Shown here one piece after another: positions 12,916-21,380 of a stretch of 37,710 bases of DNA (its first letter is position 1; each line of letters opens with the position of its first letter). The stretch is from positions 1 through 37,710 of IMG/VR virus record IMGVR_UViG_3300036828_001640; one strand, 5' to 3'. The notes under the pieces were generated by a model. That model did not search any database, was not told where the DNA came from, and worked only from the letters and a program-made list of their open reading frames with translations. The stretch is from a virus. The position numbers and the translations under genes were made by a program.

Positions 12916-14860
12916 AGCGAGTTTTGCCGATGCATTAAGACCGCCACCATTTCTGTCAGTTAGTAAATGGTCAGAGCAATACATGGTGCTGTCTGCTGAC
13001 TATTCAGCAAGCACTGGACGTTTTAAGGCATATCCATATCAAAACGGCATTATGGATGCCATGATAGATTCAAAAAATAAAACCATTGTCGTTATGAAGT
13101 CAGCGCGTGTTGGTTATACCCAGATTTTAAATAATGCTTTCGGTTATTTTATCCATTATCAGCCTTCACCGATTTTGATTGTACAGCCACGTAATGGCGA
13201 TGCAGAGGATCATTCTAAAGGTGTTATTGCACCAATGCTGCGTGATGTACCTGTTCTAGCAAAATTAGGTGGTGATGCAAAAAGCAAAGATTCTAATCAG
13301 ACTATATTGGCAAAAAAGTTCAATAATGGTTCAAGTGTAAAACTGATTGGTGCTGATTCACCAGGTGGCTTTCGTCGTGTCACAGTTCGAGTGGTAATGT
13401 TTGATGAGATTGACGGCTATCCGGTGGGTGGTGCTGGTGCTGAGGGTGATCAAATCTCACTTGGTAAAAAACGTGCTGAAACTTACTGGAATAGTGTCAT
13501 TGTTCTTGGATCAACACCAACAAACAAGGGCGACAGTCGAATAGAGAAGGCATGGCAGAACAGCGACATGCGCCGTTATTTTGTTCCATGCCCTCACTGT
13601 CAGGAACTGCAAGTTTTGGAGTGGGGCGGGAAAGATACTTCACATGGAATCAAATGGAAACGTGATGAGCTTGGCGAGTATATAGAGGATTCTGCTTATT
13701 ATTCTTGTATCAATGGATGTGAGATAACAGAAGATCATAAAGGCCGGATGATTCAAAATGGTGTATGGCAGGCAACAGCTCCATTCAAAGGGCATGCAGG
13801 TTTTCATATTTGGACTGGTTATTCATTACTTCCTAAAGCGGGCTGGTCAAGACTTGTTGAGGAATGGTTGAATGTCCACAAAGATCCATTGCAACGTAAA
13901 ACATTTTTTAACCTTGTTTTAGGTGAGCCATTTGATGATCTCGGTGAACACGTTTTACCTGAGGGGCAATTATTAGAGCGGTGCGAAAGCTGGATTGATG
14001 AAGTTCCTAATGGTGTTGGTGTATTAACAGCTGGTATCGACTTTCAATATGATCGCTGTGAGATTGAAGTTGTTGGATGGGGCCGTTATGAGGAATCATG
14101 GTCTATTGCTTATGAAACAATTTATGGTGAGATTGATGATCCCAATTATTGGGCAAAAATAGATGCTTATTTGGCAAAACGATTTCGCAGAGGCGATGGC
14201 CGGCCTTTTACAATTTCCGCAGCATGCCTAGATTCGGGTGGTCAAGAAGGTCATACACAAAAGGTTTATGACTTTTGTAAGGAACGTCTTTCTCGTCGGA
14301 TATGGGCAATTAAAGGCGAGTCAGCGCGAAATGGTAAACGCTCACCTGTATGGCCAACTAAGAAACCAACAAACCGAACAAAGAAAAGTTTTAAGCCGAT
14401 CATTCTTGGGGTGAATAGTGCTAAGGATCAGATCAGACGCAGGCTACATCTTGATGTGACTGGTCCTGGTTATATGCATTTTCCTAGTGATCGAGACATT
14501 GGATATTTTCAACAGTTATTAGCTGAAAGACTAATGACTAGAAAAATAGGTGCTGATACATATCGAGTTTGGGAGTTACCTGCAGGCAAGGCTAACGAGG
14601 CTTTGGATTGTCGTGTATATGCTTATGCTGCGTTATGTGGCCTCAATCACATGGGTTTAAAACTTAATAATCTATGTGAGCGATTGGAAAAGCTAGACTT
14701 TGTACCAATGCAAGAAATTGAGCGAGTTTTAGATGATCATGTGGATGTTAATGATCTTACTCAATCAGATCCAAACGCTAACAAAGCTGTAAAAGTTACC
14801 AAAGTTGAAGTATCTAAGAAAAAATCACTGGCTGAGAGAATGGCTGAAATGAACAATTAA
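12899..14860 (+). CDS. Terminase large subunit (lambda GpA family)
   Basis: 653 aa, the packaging motor and cos nuclease. The ATPase has a variant Walker A K67-SARVGYTQ-Q75, Walker B VVMFDEID (D169, E170) and coupling motif LGSTPTNKGD. A CxxC pair (CPHCQEL and YYSCINGC) lies between domains as in GpA. The nuclease follows from about 375: TAGIDFQYDRCEIEV (first Asp), CLDSGGQEG and NEALDCRVYAYAAL. Length and motif order match lambda gpA (641 aa), which implies cos-type packaging with cohesive ends. It is followed directly by an intrinsic terminator. Confidence 0.95.
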   Translation: MKLKIRASFADALRPPPFLSVSKWSEQYMVLSADYSASTGRFKAYPYQNGIMDAMIDSKNKTIVVMKSARVGYTQILNNAFGYFIHYQPSPILIVQPRNGDAEDHSKGVIAPMLRDVPVLAKLGGDAKSKDSNQTILAKKFNNGSSVKLIGADSPGGFRRVTVRVVMFDEIDGYPVGGAGAEGDQISLGKKRAETYWNSVIVLGSTPTNKGDSRIEKAWQNSDMRRYFVPCPHCQELQVLEWGGKDTSHGIKWKRDELGEYIEDSAYYSCINGCEITEDHKGRMIQNGVWQATAPFKGHAGFHIWTGYSLLPKAGWSRLVEEWLNVHKDPLQRKTFFNLVLGEPFDDLGEHVLPEGQLLERCESWIDEVPNGVGVLTAGIDFQYDRCEIEVVGWGRYEESWSIAYETIYGEIDDPNYWAKIDAYLAKRFRRGDGRPFTISAACLDSGGQEGHTQKVYDFCKERLSRRIWAIKGESARNGKRSPVWPTKKPTNRTKKSFKPIILGVNSAKDQIRRRLHLDVTGPGYMHFPSDRDIGYFQQLLAERLMTRKIGADTYRVWELPAGKANEALDCRVYAYAALCGLNHMGLKLNNLCERLEKLDFVPMQEIERVLDDHVDVNDLTQSDPNANKAVKVTKVEVSKKKSLAERMAEMNN

Positions 14861-14886
14861 CCCCTGTATCAAGCGGGGTTTTTTTT
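14861..14886 (+). terminator. Intrinsic terminator after terminase
   Basis: CCCC and GGGG bracket a ten-base loop, followed by eight T. It may reduce transcription between terminase and the head genes. Confidence 0.7.
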
Positions 14887-14898
14887 GGATAAAAATTT

Positions 14899-15168
14899 AT
14901 GTTTGACCCAAATACCTCTCCACTTGCAGGCATGACAGTCCCTCAATTACAGGCAGCTTTGCAAACAGCTCAAGCGGCATATGTGCAGTTAATGACTGGA
15001 TCTCGTGGTGTTGAGTTCTCTTATTCTCAAGGGGATGGCAACCGATCTGTTAAATACGAAAAGTTAGATCTGCAACAACTTTTGCAGTTTATCAATATGC
15101 TGAAATTGCAGCTTGGTATGCCTGTTCAACGAAGAAAGCCAGTACAGTTTAGATACTCTCGGAGGTAG
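14899..15168 (+). CDS. Head-tail joining protein gpW-like
   Basis: 89 aa. The sequence pattern of lambda gpW is clear: a first helix (AALQTAQAAYVQLMTGSRG), a beta hairpin (VEFSYSQGDGNRSVKYEK), a second helix (LQQLLQFINMLKLQLG) and a basic tail (MPVQRRKPVQFRYSRR). gpW closes the portal after DNA packaging and lets the tail dock. It is about 20 residues longer than lambda gpW (68 aa), with extra sequence at the N-terminus. It sits just before the portal gene as in lambda. Confidence 0.9.
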   Translation: MFDPNTSPLAGMTVPQLQAALQTAQAAYVQLMTGSRGVEFSYSQGDGNRSVKYEKLDLQQLLQFINMLKLQLGMPVQRRKPVQFRYSRR

Positions 15169-15170
15169 GC

Positions 15171-16844
15171 ATGACTGCAGCAAAAGATAAACCTCATGTA
15201 AGTATTCTTGATGTTCATGGTCAGCCGATAACGCAAAAATCAAAAGCATTGGCAGGCAATGAGGGATTCGCAGCCCCGCCATATGATGCAGCTGGTTATT
15301 CAAGTGAGCACACTGCTGGTTGGTCGCCTTCTTTATGGTCACCAGATAACGAGATTAATAGTGGCCGCGACATTATTGTGGCTCGTGCTCGTGATTTGGT
15401 TCGGAATGATGGCTGGGCAAATGCCGCCATTACTCGAAACCTAGATAATGTTATTGGTCCTGAATTTAGACCTTTAAGTAAGCCAGATTATTACGCTTTA
15501 CAGCAAGTTACAGGCAATAAAGGGTTTGATCATAAATGGGCAGAGGAGTTCGGTCGAGCAGTTGATGCTTATTGGCGACTATTTGCAAATGATGTTGGAC
15601 GATATTGTGACGTTGAACGATGCTTAACAGTGTCTGAAATGCTCTATTTGTCATACAGACACAAAATTATTGATGGTGATGCGCTCGCATACATTAAGTG
15701 GCAACCTGAGCACGTTGGTTATGGTCGAGCTAATTTTGCAACTGCAATACAAGTGATTGATCCTGATCGGCTGAGCAATCCAAACAACCAATTCGATCTG
15801 AAAAACGTCCGTGGTGGTGTTGAAATTACAGAGGACGGTGCACCAATTGCCTATCACATAAGAAAAGCTCATCAAGGGGATTGGTTTAATGCTGACAAGT
15901 CGGTGATTTGGGAGCGTATCCCAAGAGAGACAGACTGGGGGAGGCCAATAATCGTACATGACTTTGATCATGACCGAGCCTCACAACATAGAGGAACGGG
16001 CATTTTAACTTCTGTCGTTGAAAGACTGAAAATGTTGATCAAGTACGATGGTACCGAAATGGATGCGGCAATTGTGAATGCAATTTTTGGAGCATTTGTC
16101 ACCAGTCCTTACGATCAAAGTTTTGTTGAGGATGCGCTTGGTGGTACTGGTCCAGATTCCGCTGGATTGGGAGCTTATCAAGAGTTTCGCACTGAATTTC
16201 ACAAAAATAGTCGCATTAAGCTTGGTGGAGTGCGTATGCCGATTTTGGCACCTGGTGAAACAATTAATACCGTTTCAGCGCAGCGACCAAATTCTAACTT
16301 TGCAAGTTTTGAATCTGCTGTATTGCGAAATGTGGCAGCTGGAACAGGCATGAGTGCTCAACAGATCAGCCAAAACTGGGCAGAGGTGAACTACTCATCT
16401 TATCGCGCCGCAATGTTGGAAGCTTGGAAAACCTTTAATCGTCGCCGTATCAACTTTGCTACAGGCTTTTGTCAGCCTTTATTTGCTGCATGGTTAGAAG
16501 AATGTTTTGAAGTGGGTAATCTTCCATTACCTGCAGGTTCGCCAGACTTTATCCAATATCGAAGTTTGTATGGTCGTTGTAGATGGATGGGGCCTGGGCG
16601 CGGTTATGTTGATGACGTTAAAGAAAAACAAGGGGCGATTCTTGGTATGGATGCAGGTCTAACAACGCTTGAAAAAGAAGCCGCGCAATTAGATGGTGCG
16701 GATTATCGAGAAATATTAGATCAAAGAGCGAATGAGGTAAAAATGTTTAAGGACAGAGATTTGCCACTACCTAAATGGACTGGTGAGGGGGAGGAGGCAA
16801 GCCCTCCCGCTAAACAGACAACTCAATTACCAGAGGTAGAATAA
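15171..16844 (+). CDS. Portal protein (lambda gpB family)
   Basis: 557 aa. The lambda-family portal is recognised by ARDLVRNDGWANAAITRNLD near 65-85 and IGPEFRPLS, the VIDPDRLSNP core, HDFDHDRASQHRGTG and the late GTGMSAQQISQNWAEVNYSS segment (about 390-410). Twelve copies would form the ring through which DNA passes and on which gpW assembles. The C-terminus (530-557) is acidic and disordered. The stop overlaps the start of the protease gene (TAATG). Confidence 0.95.
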   Translation: MTAAKDKPHVSILDVHGQPITQKSKALAGNEGFAAPPYDAAGYSSEHTAGWSPSLWSPDNEINSGRDIIVARARDLVRNDGWANAAITRNLDNVIGPEFRPLSKPDYYALQQVTGNKGFDHKWAEEFGRAVDAYWRLFANDVGRYCDVERCLTVSEMLYLSYRHKIIDGDALAYIKWQPEHVGYGRANFATAIQVIDPDRLSNPNNQFDLKNVRGGVEITEDGAPIAYHIRKAHQGDWFNADKSVIWERIPRETDWGRPIIVHDFDHDRASQHRGTGILTSVVERLKMLIKYDGTEMDAAIVNAIFGAFVTSPYDQSFVEDALGGTGPDSAGLGAYQEFRTEFHKNSRIKLGGVRMPILAPGETINTVSAQRPNSNFASFESAVLRNVAAGTGMSAQQISQNWAEVNYSSYRAAMLEAWKTFNRRRINFATGFCQPLFAAWLEECFEVGNLPLPAGSPDFIQYRSLYGRCRWMGPGRGYVDDVKEKQGAILGMDAGLTTLEKEAAQLDGADYREILDQRANEVKMFKDRDLPLPKWTGEGEEASPPAKQTTQLPEVE

Positions 16845-17716
16845 TGAATCGTTTCGGTTTTTTGGCACAACGTTTATTTAATGTGCCTCTTGCAATTCAC
16901 CCATCAAAAGCAGAAGTCGTTATTTCAGCATTATCTGAGCGCTTGGGTATTAGTCAGATCCAACGAGTTGCAATGATGGAGGATGATGATTATGAATTTT
17001 CTTCACCATCACGCAAAAGTAAAAGTGCTGGTTATGAAGTTGCAGGCGGTGTTGCAATTATTCAAATTGAAGGCACTTTAGTTCAAAAATTAGGTTGCTT
17101 AAAACCCTATAGCGGAATGACTGGTTATGACGGTATACGACAAAACCTCTATGCCGCAATAAATGACCCAGAAGTAAAAGCGATCGCTTTAGATATTTGC
17201 TCACCTGGTGGGGAAGTATCAGGGTGCTTTGATCTTGTTGATGCTATCTATGAAATCAGAGGGATAAAGCCAATTTGGGGCATCCTGAATGAATATGCCT
17301 ATTCTGCTGGATATGCAATTGCGAGCGCCTGTGACTATCTTACAGTCCCTCGTACAGGTGGAGTTGGCTCTATTGGTGTAATAACAATGCATGTTGATAT
17401 GGCAAAAGCTATTGATAGTGCTGGTTTAAAAGTCACATTCATTACATATGGAAAACATAAGGCTGATGGTGCACCAGAAATACCACTCGCACCTGAGGCA
17501 CTTGAGCGATATCAAAAAGAAATTGATGCAATGGGTGAGCTATTTGTAAATACAGTGGCTCGTAATCGTAACTTGGATGCTTCAAAAGTTAAAAACACTG
17601 AAGCAATTACCTTCATGGGACAGAATGGTGTTGATATGGGGCTTGCTGATGCAGTTATGTCCCCAGACGCAGCATTTAACGCCCTTTTTGAAAAAGTAAA
17701 ATCAGGAGAGCTTTAA
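16844..17716 (+). CDS. Prohead protease, S49/SppA family (lambda gpC-like)
   Basis: 290 aa. An SppA-like fold with nucleophile S154 in NEYAYSAGYAIA and probable general base K206 in YGKHKADGAP; LDICSPGGEVSG near 117-127 lines the oxyanion region. It would cleave the scaffold and other head proteins during maturation. Unlike lambda gpC it does not contain the scaffold as a C-terminal extension; the next gene appears to supply it. Its stop abuts the start of that gene. Confidence 0.9.
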   Translation: MNRFGFLAQRLFNVPLAIHPSKAEVVISALSERLGISQIQRVAMMEDDDYEFSSPSRKSKSAGYEVAGGVAIIQIEGTLVQKLGCLKPYSGMTGYDGIRQNLYAAINDPEVKAIALDICSPGGEVSGCFDLVDAIYEIRGIKPIWGILNEYAYSAGYAIASACDYLTVPRTGGVGSIGVITMHVDMAKAIDSAGLKVTFITYGKHKADGAPEIPLAPEALERYQKEIDAMGELFVNTVARNRNLDASKVKNTEAITFMGQNGVDMGLADAVMSPDAAFNALFEKVKSGEL

Positions 17717-18334
17717 ATGGCTAAGCCACTAACCAAAACCAAAAAGAAAACAATGCAACCGGCAGCGCCTTTTGCTAGTTTCATGAAACTTAACGCATCT
17801 GAACAAAATGAAGATGAACAAGCCCGCCGCGCTGAAAAAGAGGAAGAGTGGGCAAAAAAAGCTGAAACAGATCCAGACCGTGAACAGATGGAAGATGAAT
17901 CTGATGACGACTATGCAGCTCGCATGGAAGAGCTGGACGAGGAAGAAAAAAAGGCAGATGGAGAAATCATTGAAGATGATCCTGATGCAGAAGAAAATGA
18001 TGAAGATGACGAAAAGCCTAATGCAAAGGCTGCGCGTGCTTCTGAGCGTAAACGCTGTGCGCGAATTATTGCTCATGGCATTAAAGCAGGGAATGTTCAT
18101 CAAGCAGCCGTATTTGCATTCGATACTGGTTTAACAGCTACTCAAGCAATTTCAGCAATGAATGCCGCAAAAATAGATACATCTCGCGGTGGTGGTCTAG
18201 GCGTGAAAATGCAAGGTGTTGGAAATTACCAAGTGGGTACAGATGTTGGTGGTAATAATCATAAAGGCCAAAACAAATCAACTGCTCAAGCAAATGACAT
18301 TTTAAAGTCACTTGAAGCTGTTCGCGGTAAATAA
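17717..18334 (+). CDS. Scaffold-like protein (Nu3 analogue)
   Basis: 205 aa. Residues 35-105 are extremely acidic (runs of E and D), typical of phage scaffolds that are removed before packaging. Residues about 105-150 (AARASERKRCARIIAHGIKA) match the C-terminal tail found on ClpP/S49-type prohead proteases of other phages, which suggests that a protease-scaffold fusion has been split into two genes here. It starts right after the protease stop and precedes the decoration protein, the lambda order C-Nu3-D-E. Confidence 0.75.
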   Translation: MAKPLTKTKKKTMQPAAPFASFMKLNASEQNEDEQARRAEKEEEWAKKAETDPDREQMEDESDDDYAARMEELDEEEKKADGEIIEDDPDAEENDEDDEKPNAKAARASERKRCARIIAHGIKAGNVHQAAVFAFDTGLTATQAISAMNAAKIDTSRGGGLGVKMQGVGNYQVGTDVGGNNHKGQNKSTAQANDILKSLEAVRGK

Positions 18335-18346
18335 AAGGAAAATGAA

Positions 18347-18766
18347 ATGACAAATTATTCAAATAATCCTTGGATTCCAAGCATGACAACTGATGTGTTT
18401 GTGCCAGATCAGCTTGTTGCAGGTGATTTAAAGATTGTCACTGACACAGTCCCAGTCGGTGGCAGTGGGGTTTATGAGCGTGGCACTGTTATGGGGATGA
18501 TTGAAGCCACTGGAGTGTGGATTCCTTCAATTAATACTGCAACAGACGGCTCAGAAAAACCGCGCGGTATTCTAGTTGATCAGGTTGATGCAACTGTTAC
18601 CTCACCACAAACTGGTGGTGTCTATGTGATGATTGAGGTCAATTTTAACAAACTTATTTACGATGCAAGTTGGGGTGCGGCAGGCAGTGCAGCAGCTTTG
18701 ACTGCATTAAAGGCTGGTTTTGGTGCGACAAGTATTTTCTTGAAAACACCGATTTCAGCAAACTAA
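18347..18766 (+). CDS. Head decoration protein gpD-like
   Basis: 139 aa. It begins with a flexible N-terminus, then VAGDLKIVTDTVPVGGSGVY and a RGTVMG strand, and GILVDQVDAT later, the beta-rich pattern of lambda gpD trimers that stabilise expanded heads. Located between scaffold and major capsid gene, as in lambda. A GGAAA ribosome site precedes the ATG and a terminator follows. Confidence 0.85.
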   Translation: MTNYSNNPWIPSMTTDVFVPDQLVAGDLKIVTDTVPVGGSGVYERGTVMGMIEATGVWIPSINTATDGSEKPRGILVDQVDATVTSPQTGGVYVMIEVNFNKLIYDASWGAAGSAAALTALKAGFGATSIFLKTPISAN

Positions 18767-18789
18767 ATGCAAATTAAATTTTTTAAAAA

Positions 18790-18817
18790 GGGTCACTTTT
18801 CAGTGGCTCTTTTTTTT
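18790..18817 (+). terminator. Intrinsic terminator between gpD and gpE genes
   Basis: GGGTCACT / AGTGGCTC (two G-T pairs) with loop TTTC and a run of T. Partial termination would set the ratio of decoration to capsid protein. Confidence 0.65.
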
Positions 18818-18828
18818 GGAGAAAATTA

Positions 18829-19890
18829 ATGCCTGGTCAAAATAATATGACGCCATTTACCACTGCAGCACTCGTGCAAGTAGTGCCAAACCTTAAACGT
18901 GCACAAAAATTTCTTTTGGATAAATTCTTCCCAAATATTGTTGAATCTCAAACAGAAGAAGTTGACATTGATGTTGATGTGGGTAAGCGCCGTTTAGCTC
19001 CTTTCTGCTCTCCTAAGGTAGAAGGTAAATTGGTTGAATCTCGTACTTATCAAACAAACCGCTTTAAGCCTGCCTACATTAAAGATAAGCGTGCTCCCGA
19101 TTTAATGAAACCTGTTCGACGTCAAATTGGTGAGCGTATTGGTGGTGGTGATCTAACACCGCAACAACGTCAACAAGTGAACGTTGCTTTTGAAATGGAA
19201 GATCAGATTGATATGGTTGATCGTCGTCTTGAATGGATGGCCGCTCAGGCATTAACAACTGGTACTGTTACTGTCAAAGGTGACGGATTCCCAGAGACTG
19301 TCATTAATTATGGTCGTGCTCCATCTTTGACTTTAACGTTGGCTGGCGCTGCTAAATGGGGGCAAGCAGGTGTGTCGCCTTCAAGTGACATTGAGAAATG
19401 GGCTCACGAGATTCTTAAGCAGTCAGGTGGTGTAGCAACTGACATTATCTTTACTGCGACTTCTTGGACTCATTTTAAAAATGATGAAACAGTTAAGACT
19501 ACAATTTGGTATCCAGGCAATGGCGGTAGTGGCAACACCATCAATGTAGGTGCTCAAATTGAGCGCGGTGCTGTCTATAAAGGTCGTTGGGGTAATTACG
19601 ATCTTTGGGTATATAACGACTGGTACATTGATCCAGAGGATGACAAAGAATATCCGATGATCACAGATGGTACTGTGGTTATGTCTGGTCCAGATCTTAT
19701 GGGAACTCGTGCTTTCGGCATGATCATTGATCCTGCCTTTAATTATGGTCCATTGGCATATGCGCCTAAGATGTGGCTAAACCAAGACCCAGCTCAATTA
19801 TTCCTAATGATGCAATCTGCACCGTTAGTCATTCCTTCGCGTGTGAATGCTAGCTTCTCAGCCCGTGTTTGTGATCCAGTGTTAGGTTAA
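18829..19890 (+). CDS. Major capsid protein (lambda gpE family)
   Basis: 353 aa, close to the 341 aa of lambda gpE. Recognisable features are the start MTPFTTAALVQVVPNLKRAQ, the long spine helix region around DLTPQQRQQVNVAFEMEDQI, ERRLEWMAAQALTTGT-like WMAAQALTTGTVTVKG, and a C-terminal DPAFNYGPLAYAPKMW stretch. It builds the T=7-type HK97-fold shell. A GGAGAAAAT ribosome site lies just before the ATG. Confidence 0.95.
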   Translation: MPGQNNMTPFTTAALVQVVPNLKRAQKFLLDKFFPNIVESQTEEVDIDVDVGKRRLAPFCSPKVEGKLVESRTYQTNRFKPAYIKDKRAPDLMKPVRRQIGERIGGGDLTPQQRQQVNVAFEMEDQIDMVDRRLEWMAAQALTTGTVTVKGDGFPETVINYGRAPSLTLTLAGAAKWGQAGVSPSSDIEKWAHEILKQSGGVATDIIFTATSWTHFKNDETVKTTIWYPGNGGSGNTINVGAQIERGAVYKGRWGNYDLWVYNDWYIDPEDDKEYPMITDGTVVMSGPDLMGTRAFGMIIDPAFNYGPLAYAPKMWLNQDPAQLFLMMQSAPLVIPSRVNASFSARVCDPVLG

Positions 19891-19901
19891 GGAGAATTTC
19901 G

Positions 19902-20114
19902 ATGAAATATGCAGTTTGCACTGGCAATTCAATTGAATATGGCGCCACCAAAAAGTCAGGAAATGACACAACAGTTATCCTTAAAAACTACACTGCGGGT
20001 GATGTTATTGATTTTGATGACAAGCAGGAAATTAAACGCTTAGTCGATGCGGGAATTATTCGCCCTCTCGAACATCAAGCCGTGGTTGAAGAAGAAGCCA
20101 CAGAAGGTAAATAA
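19902..20114 (+). CDS. Small head protein in the gpFI position
   Basis: 70 aa. A beta-rich start (YAVCTGNSIEYGATK) is followed by KNYTAGDVIDFDDKQEIKRL and VDAGIIRPLE, a pattern seen in short proteins encoded after capsid genes in many phages. Probably a head-completion or connector accessory. A GGAG site precedes the ATG. Function not established. Confidence 0.65.
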   Translation: MKYAVCTGNSIEYGATKKSGNDTTVILKNYTAGDVIDFDDKQEIKRLVDAGIIRPLEHQAVVEEEATEGK

Positions 20115-20115
20115 A

Positions 20116-20505
20116 ATGAATGTGGATTGGCAAAGCAAAGTTTTGTCTCCACTAATGGCTGTCTTCGGGCAGCCAATTTTATATGCGTCTGTCAAAGATA
20201 AATATCTTGTAAAGCATAGCCTTAGTGGGGTTTTTGATGAAGCCTATATTGATATTCAAGTTGTTGATAGCTTGCATGTTACTTCTGTCAGTCCGTGTAT
20301 TGGTTTGAATCTAAAAGATTTGCCAGTTACACCTCGTCAGAAAGATCAAATATTAGTAAAAGCTTCATTTGGTGCACCTTTGGTTGACACGCTGTATATG
20401 GTCAAAGAGGTGAGGCTTGATGGACATGGTGGCTGTCGCTTACTTCTAAATCTTGCACCTAAAGCATGCGACATTACATCTGAAAAGGGGACACAAGATC
20501 AATGA
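20116..20505 (+). CDS. Head-tail attachment protein (gpFII-like)
   Basis: 129 aa from ATG 20116; the open frame extends upstream but would overlap the previous gene. It is a beta-rich protein (YIDIQVVDSLHVTSVSPCIG, VRLDGHGGCRLLLNL) in the position of lambda gpFII, the head-tail joining protein. It overlaps the next gene by four bases (ATGA). Confidence 0.7.
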   Translation: MNVDWQSKVLSPLMAVFGQPILYASVKDKYLVKHSLSGVFDEAYIDIQVVDSLHVTSVSPCIGLNLKDLPVTPRQKDQILVKASFGAPLVDTLYMVKEVRLDGHGGCRLLLNLAPKACDITSEKGTQDQ

Positions 20506-21188
20506 TTCCTGTATTGCCGTTATTGTTTCGCCGTCAGATGCGGATAGCTGTTGTTTCAGCGCTCCAAAAAGCTGATTTATGGCTTGGTGATGATCCAGTT
20601 TCAATAGATTCACCAGGGAATTGGAATGTACAACAGACACCAAATGATGGAGTTTTCCCCTGTATTTTTGTACGAACATCCACAGAAGGGAAAGCAGCGA
20701 TAATGAAAGCGGGCATTCCTGAATTTGATACTTCAATAAGTATTGATGTGATGTGTGTTGTGGCTTCAACCACAGCAGAGAAAGCACAAGATGATATTGA
20801 GCAGCTTTGGTATCAGGTTGAGAATTTATTGCTAACCGATTACTCAATTGTTGGATCTGTGCAAAATGTTCAATCTGTTGATAGTCGATTAGAAATAGTT
20901 TCAAACGGAAATGAACATATCGCAGCAATATCAGCAGCATTTGTTTATGAAGGTTTTGAAGTGTTTGACAGCCAGGCGACAGAGCCACCTATAACAGAGT
21001 TCCCAGTTAAACCATCAAAAACAGTGCCATTAAATAATGTTCATATTCATTTGGATTTAGTCAATGTTGCGGATCCAACAGGTACGTATCCCGATTCTAA
21101 ATATCCCGATTCTGTAGTCCCAGCACCAAGAAAACATGGTCCTGATGGACGAGATGAAGCGGAATTAGACATTAAGTTGAGTCAATAA
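20502..21188 (+). CDS. Tail terminator-like protein (Mu gp37-like)
   Basis: 228 aa. Residues 1-160 have the alpha/beta plan of tail terminators: an N-terminal helix (RRQMRIAVVSALQKADLWLG), VFPCIFVRTSTEGK and DTSISIDVMCVVASTTAEKA. About 60 extra C-terminal residues (DLVNVADPTGTYPDSKYPDS) look extended. As the last gene before the DUF2635/sheath pair it matches Mu gp37, which ends the tail tube and joins it to the head. This is the head-tail module boundary. Confidence 0.7.
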   Translation: MIPVLPLLFRRQMRIAVVSALQKADLWLGDDPVSIDSPGNWNVQQTPNDGVFPCIFVRTSTEGKAAIMKAGIPEFDTSISIDVMCVVASTTAEKAQDDIEQLWYQVENLLLTDYSIVGSVQNVQSVDSRLEIVSNGNEHIAAISAAFVYEGFEVFDSQATEPPITEFPVKPSKTVPLNNVHIHLDLVNVADPTGTYPDSKYPDSVVPAPRKHGPDGRDEAELDIKLSQ

Positions 21189-21189
21189 A

Positions 21190-21369
21190 ATGTATGTCAC
21201 CCCGAAACAAGGGAGTTGTATCCCTGACCCACAATTACAAGATTTTTTACCCATCCAAGGCCGTGAAGTAGAAAGAAATAGCTATTGGATTCGTCGATTA
21301 CGTGATGGAGATGTAGTGGAGGGTAAACCACCAAAAACTCAAATCACCAATTCTAATAAAACATCTTAA
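21190..21369 (+). CDS. DUF2635 protein (Mu gp38-like)
   Basis: 59 aa. MYVTPKQGSCIPDPQLQDFL followed by GREVERNSYWIRRLRDGDVV is the DUF2635 signature, a short protein always found just upstream of the sheath gene in Mu-like phages. Its exact role is not known. It begins in the stop region of the previous gene and lies 11 bases before the sheath ATG. Confidence 0.8.
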   Translation: MYVTPKQGSCIPDPQLQDFLPIQGREVERNSYWIRRLRDGDVVEGKPPKTQITNSNKTS

Positions 21370-21380
21370 GAGGTTTAAAC

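Noticed and set aside
17729-18134. Overlapping 108- and 124-aa frames in the scaffold gene
   Set aside because: Low-complexity products of the acidic, GA-rich scaffold sequence read in other frames.
20446-20988. 180-aa antisense open frame across the gp37-like gene
   Set aside because: Shadow frame without start signals; the forward gene is well supported by order and overlap.
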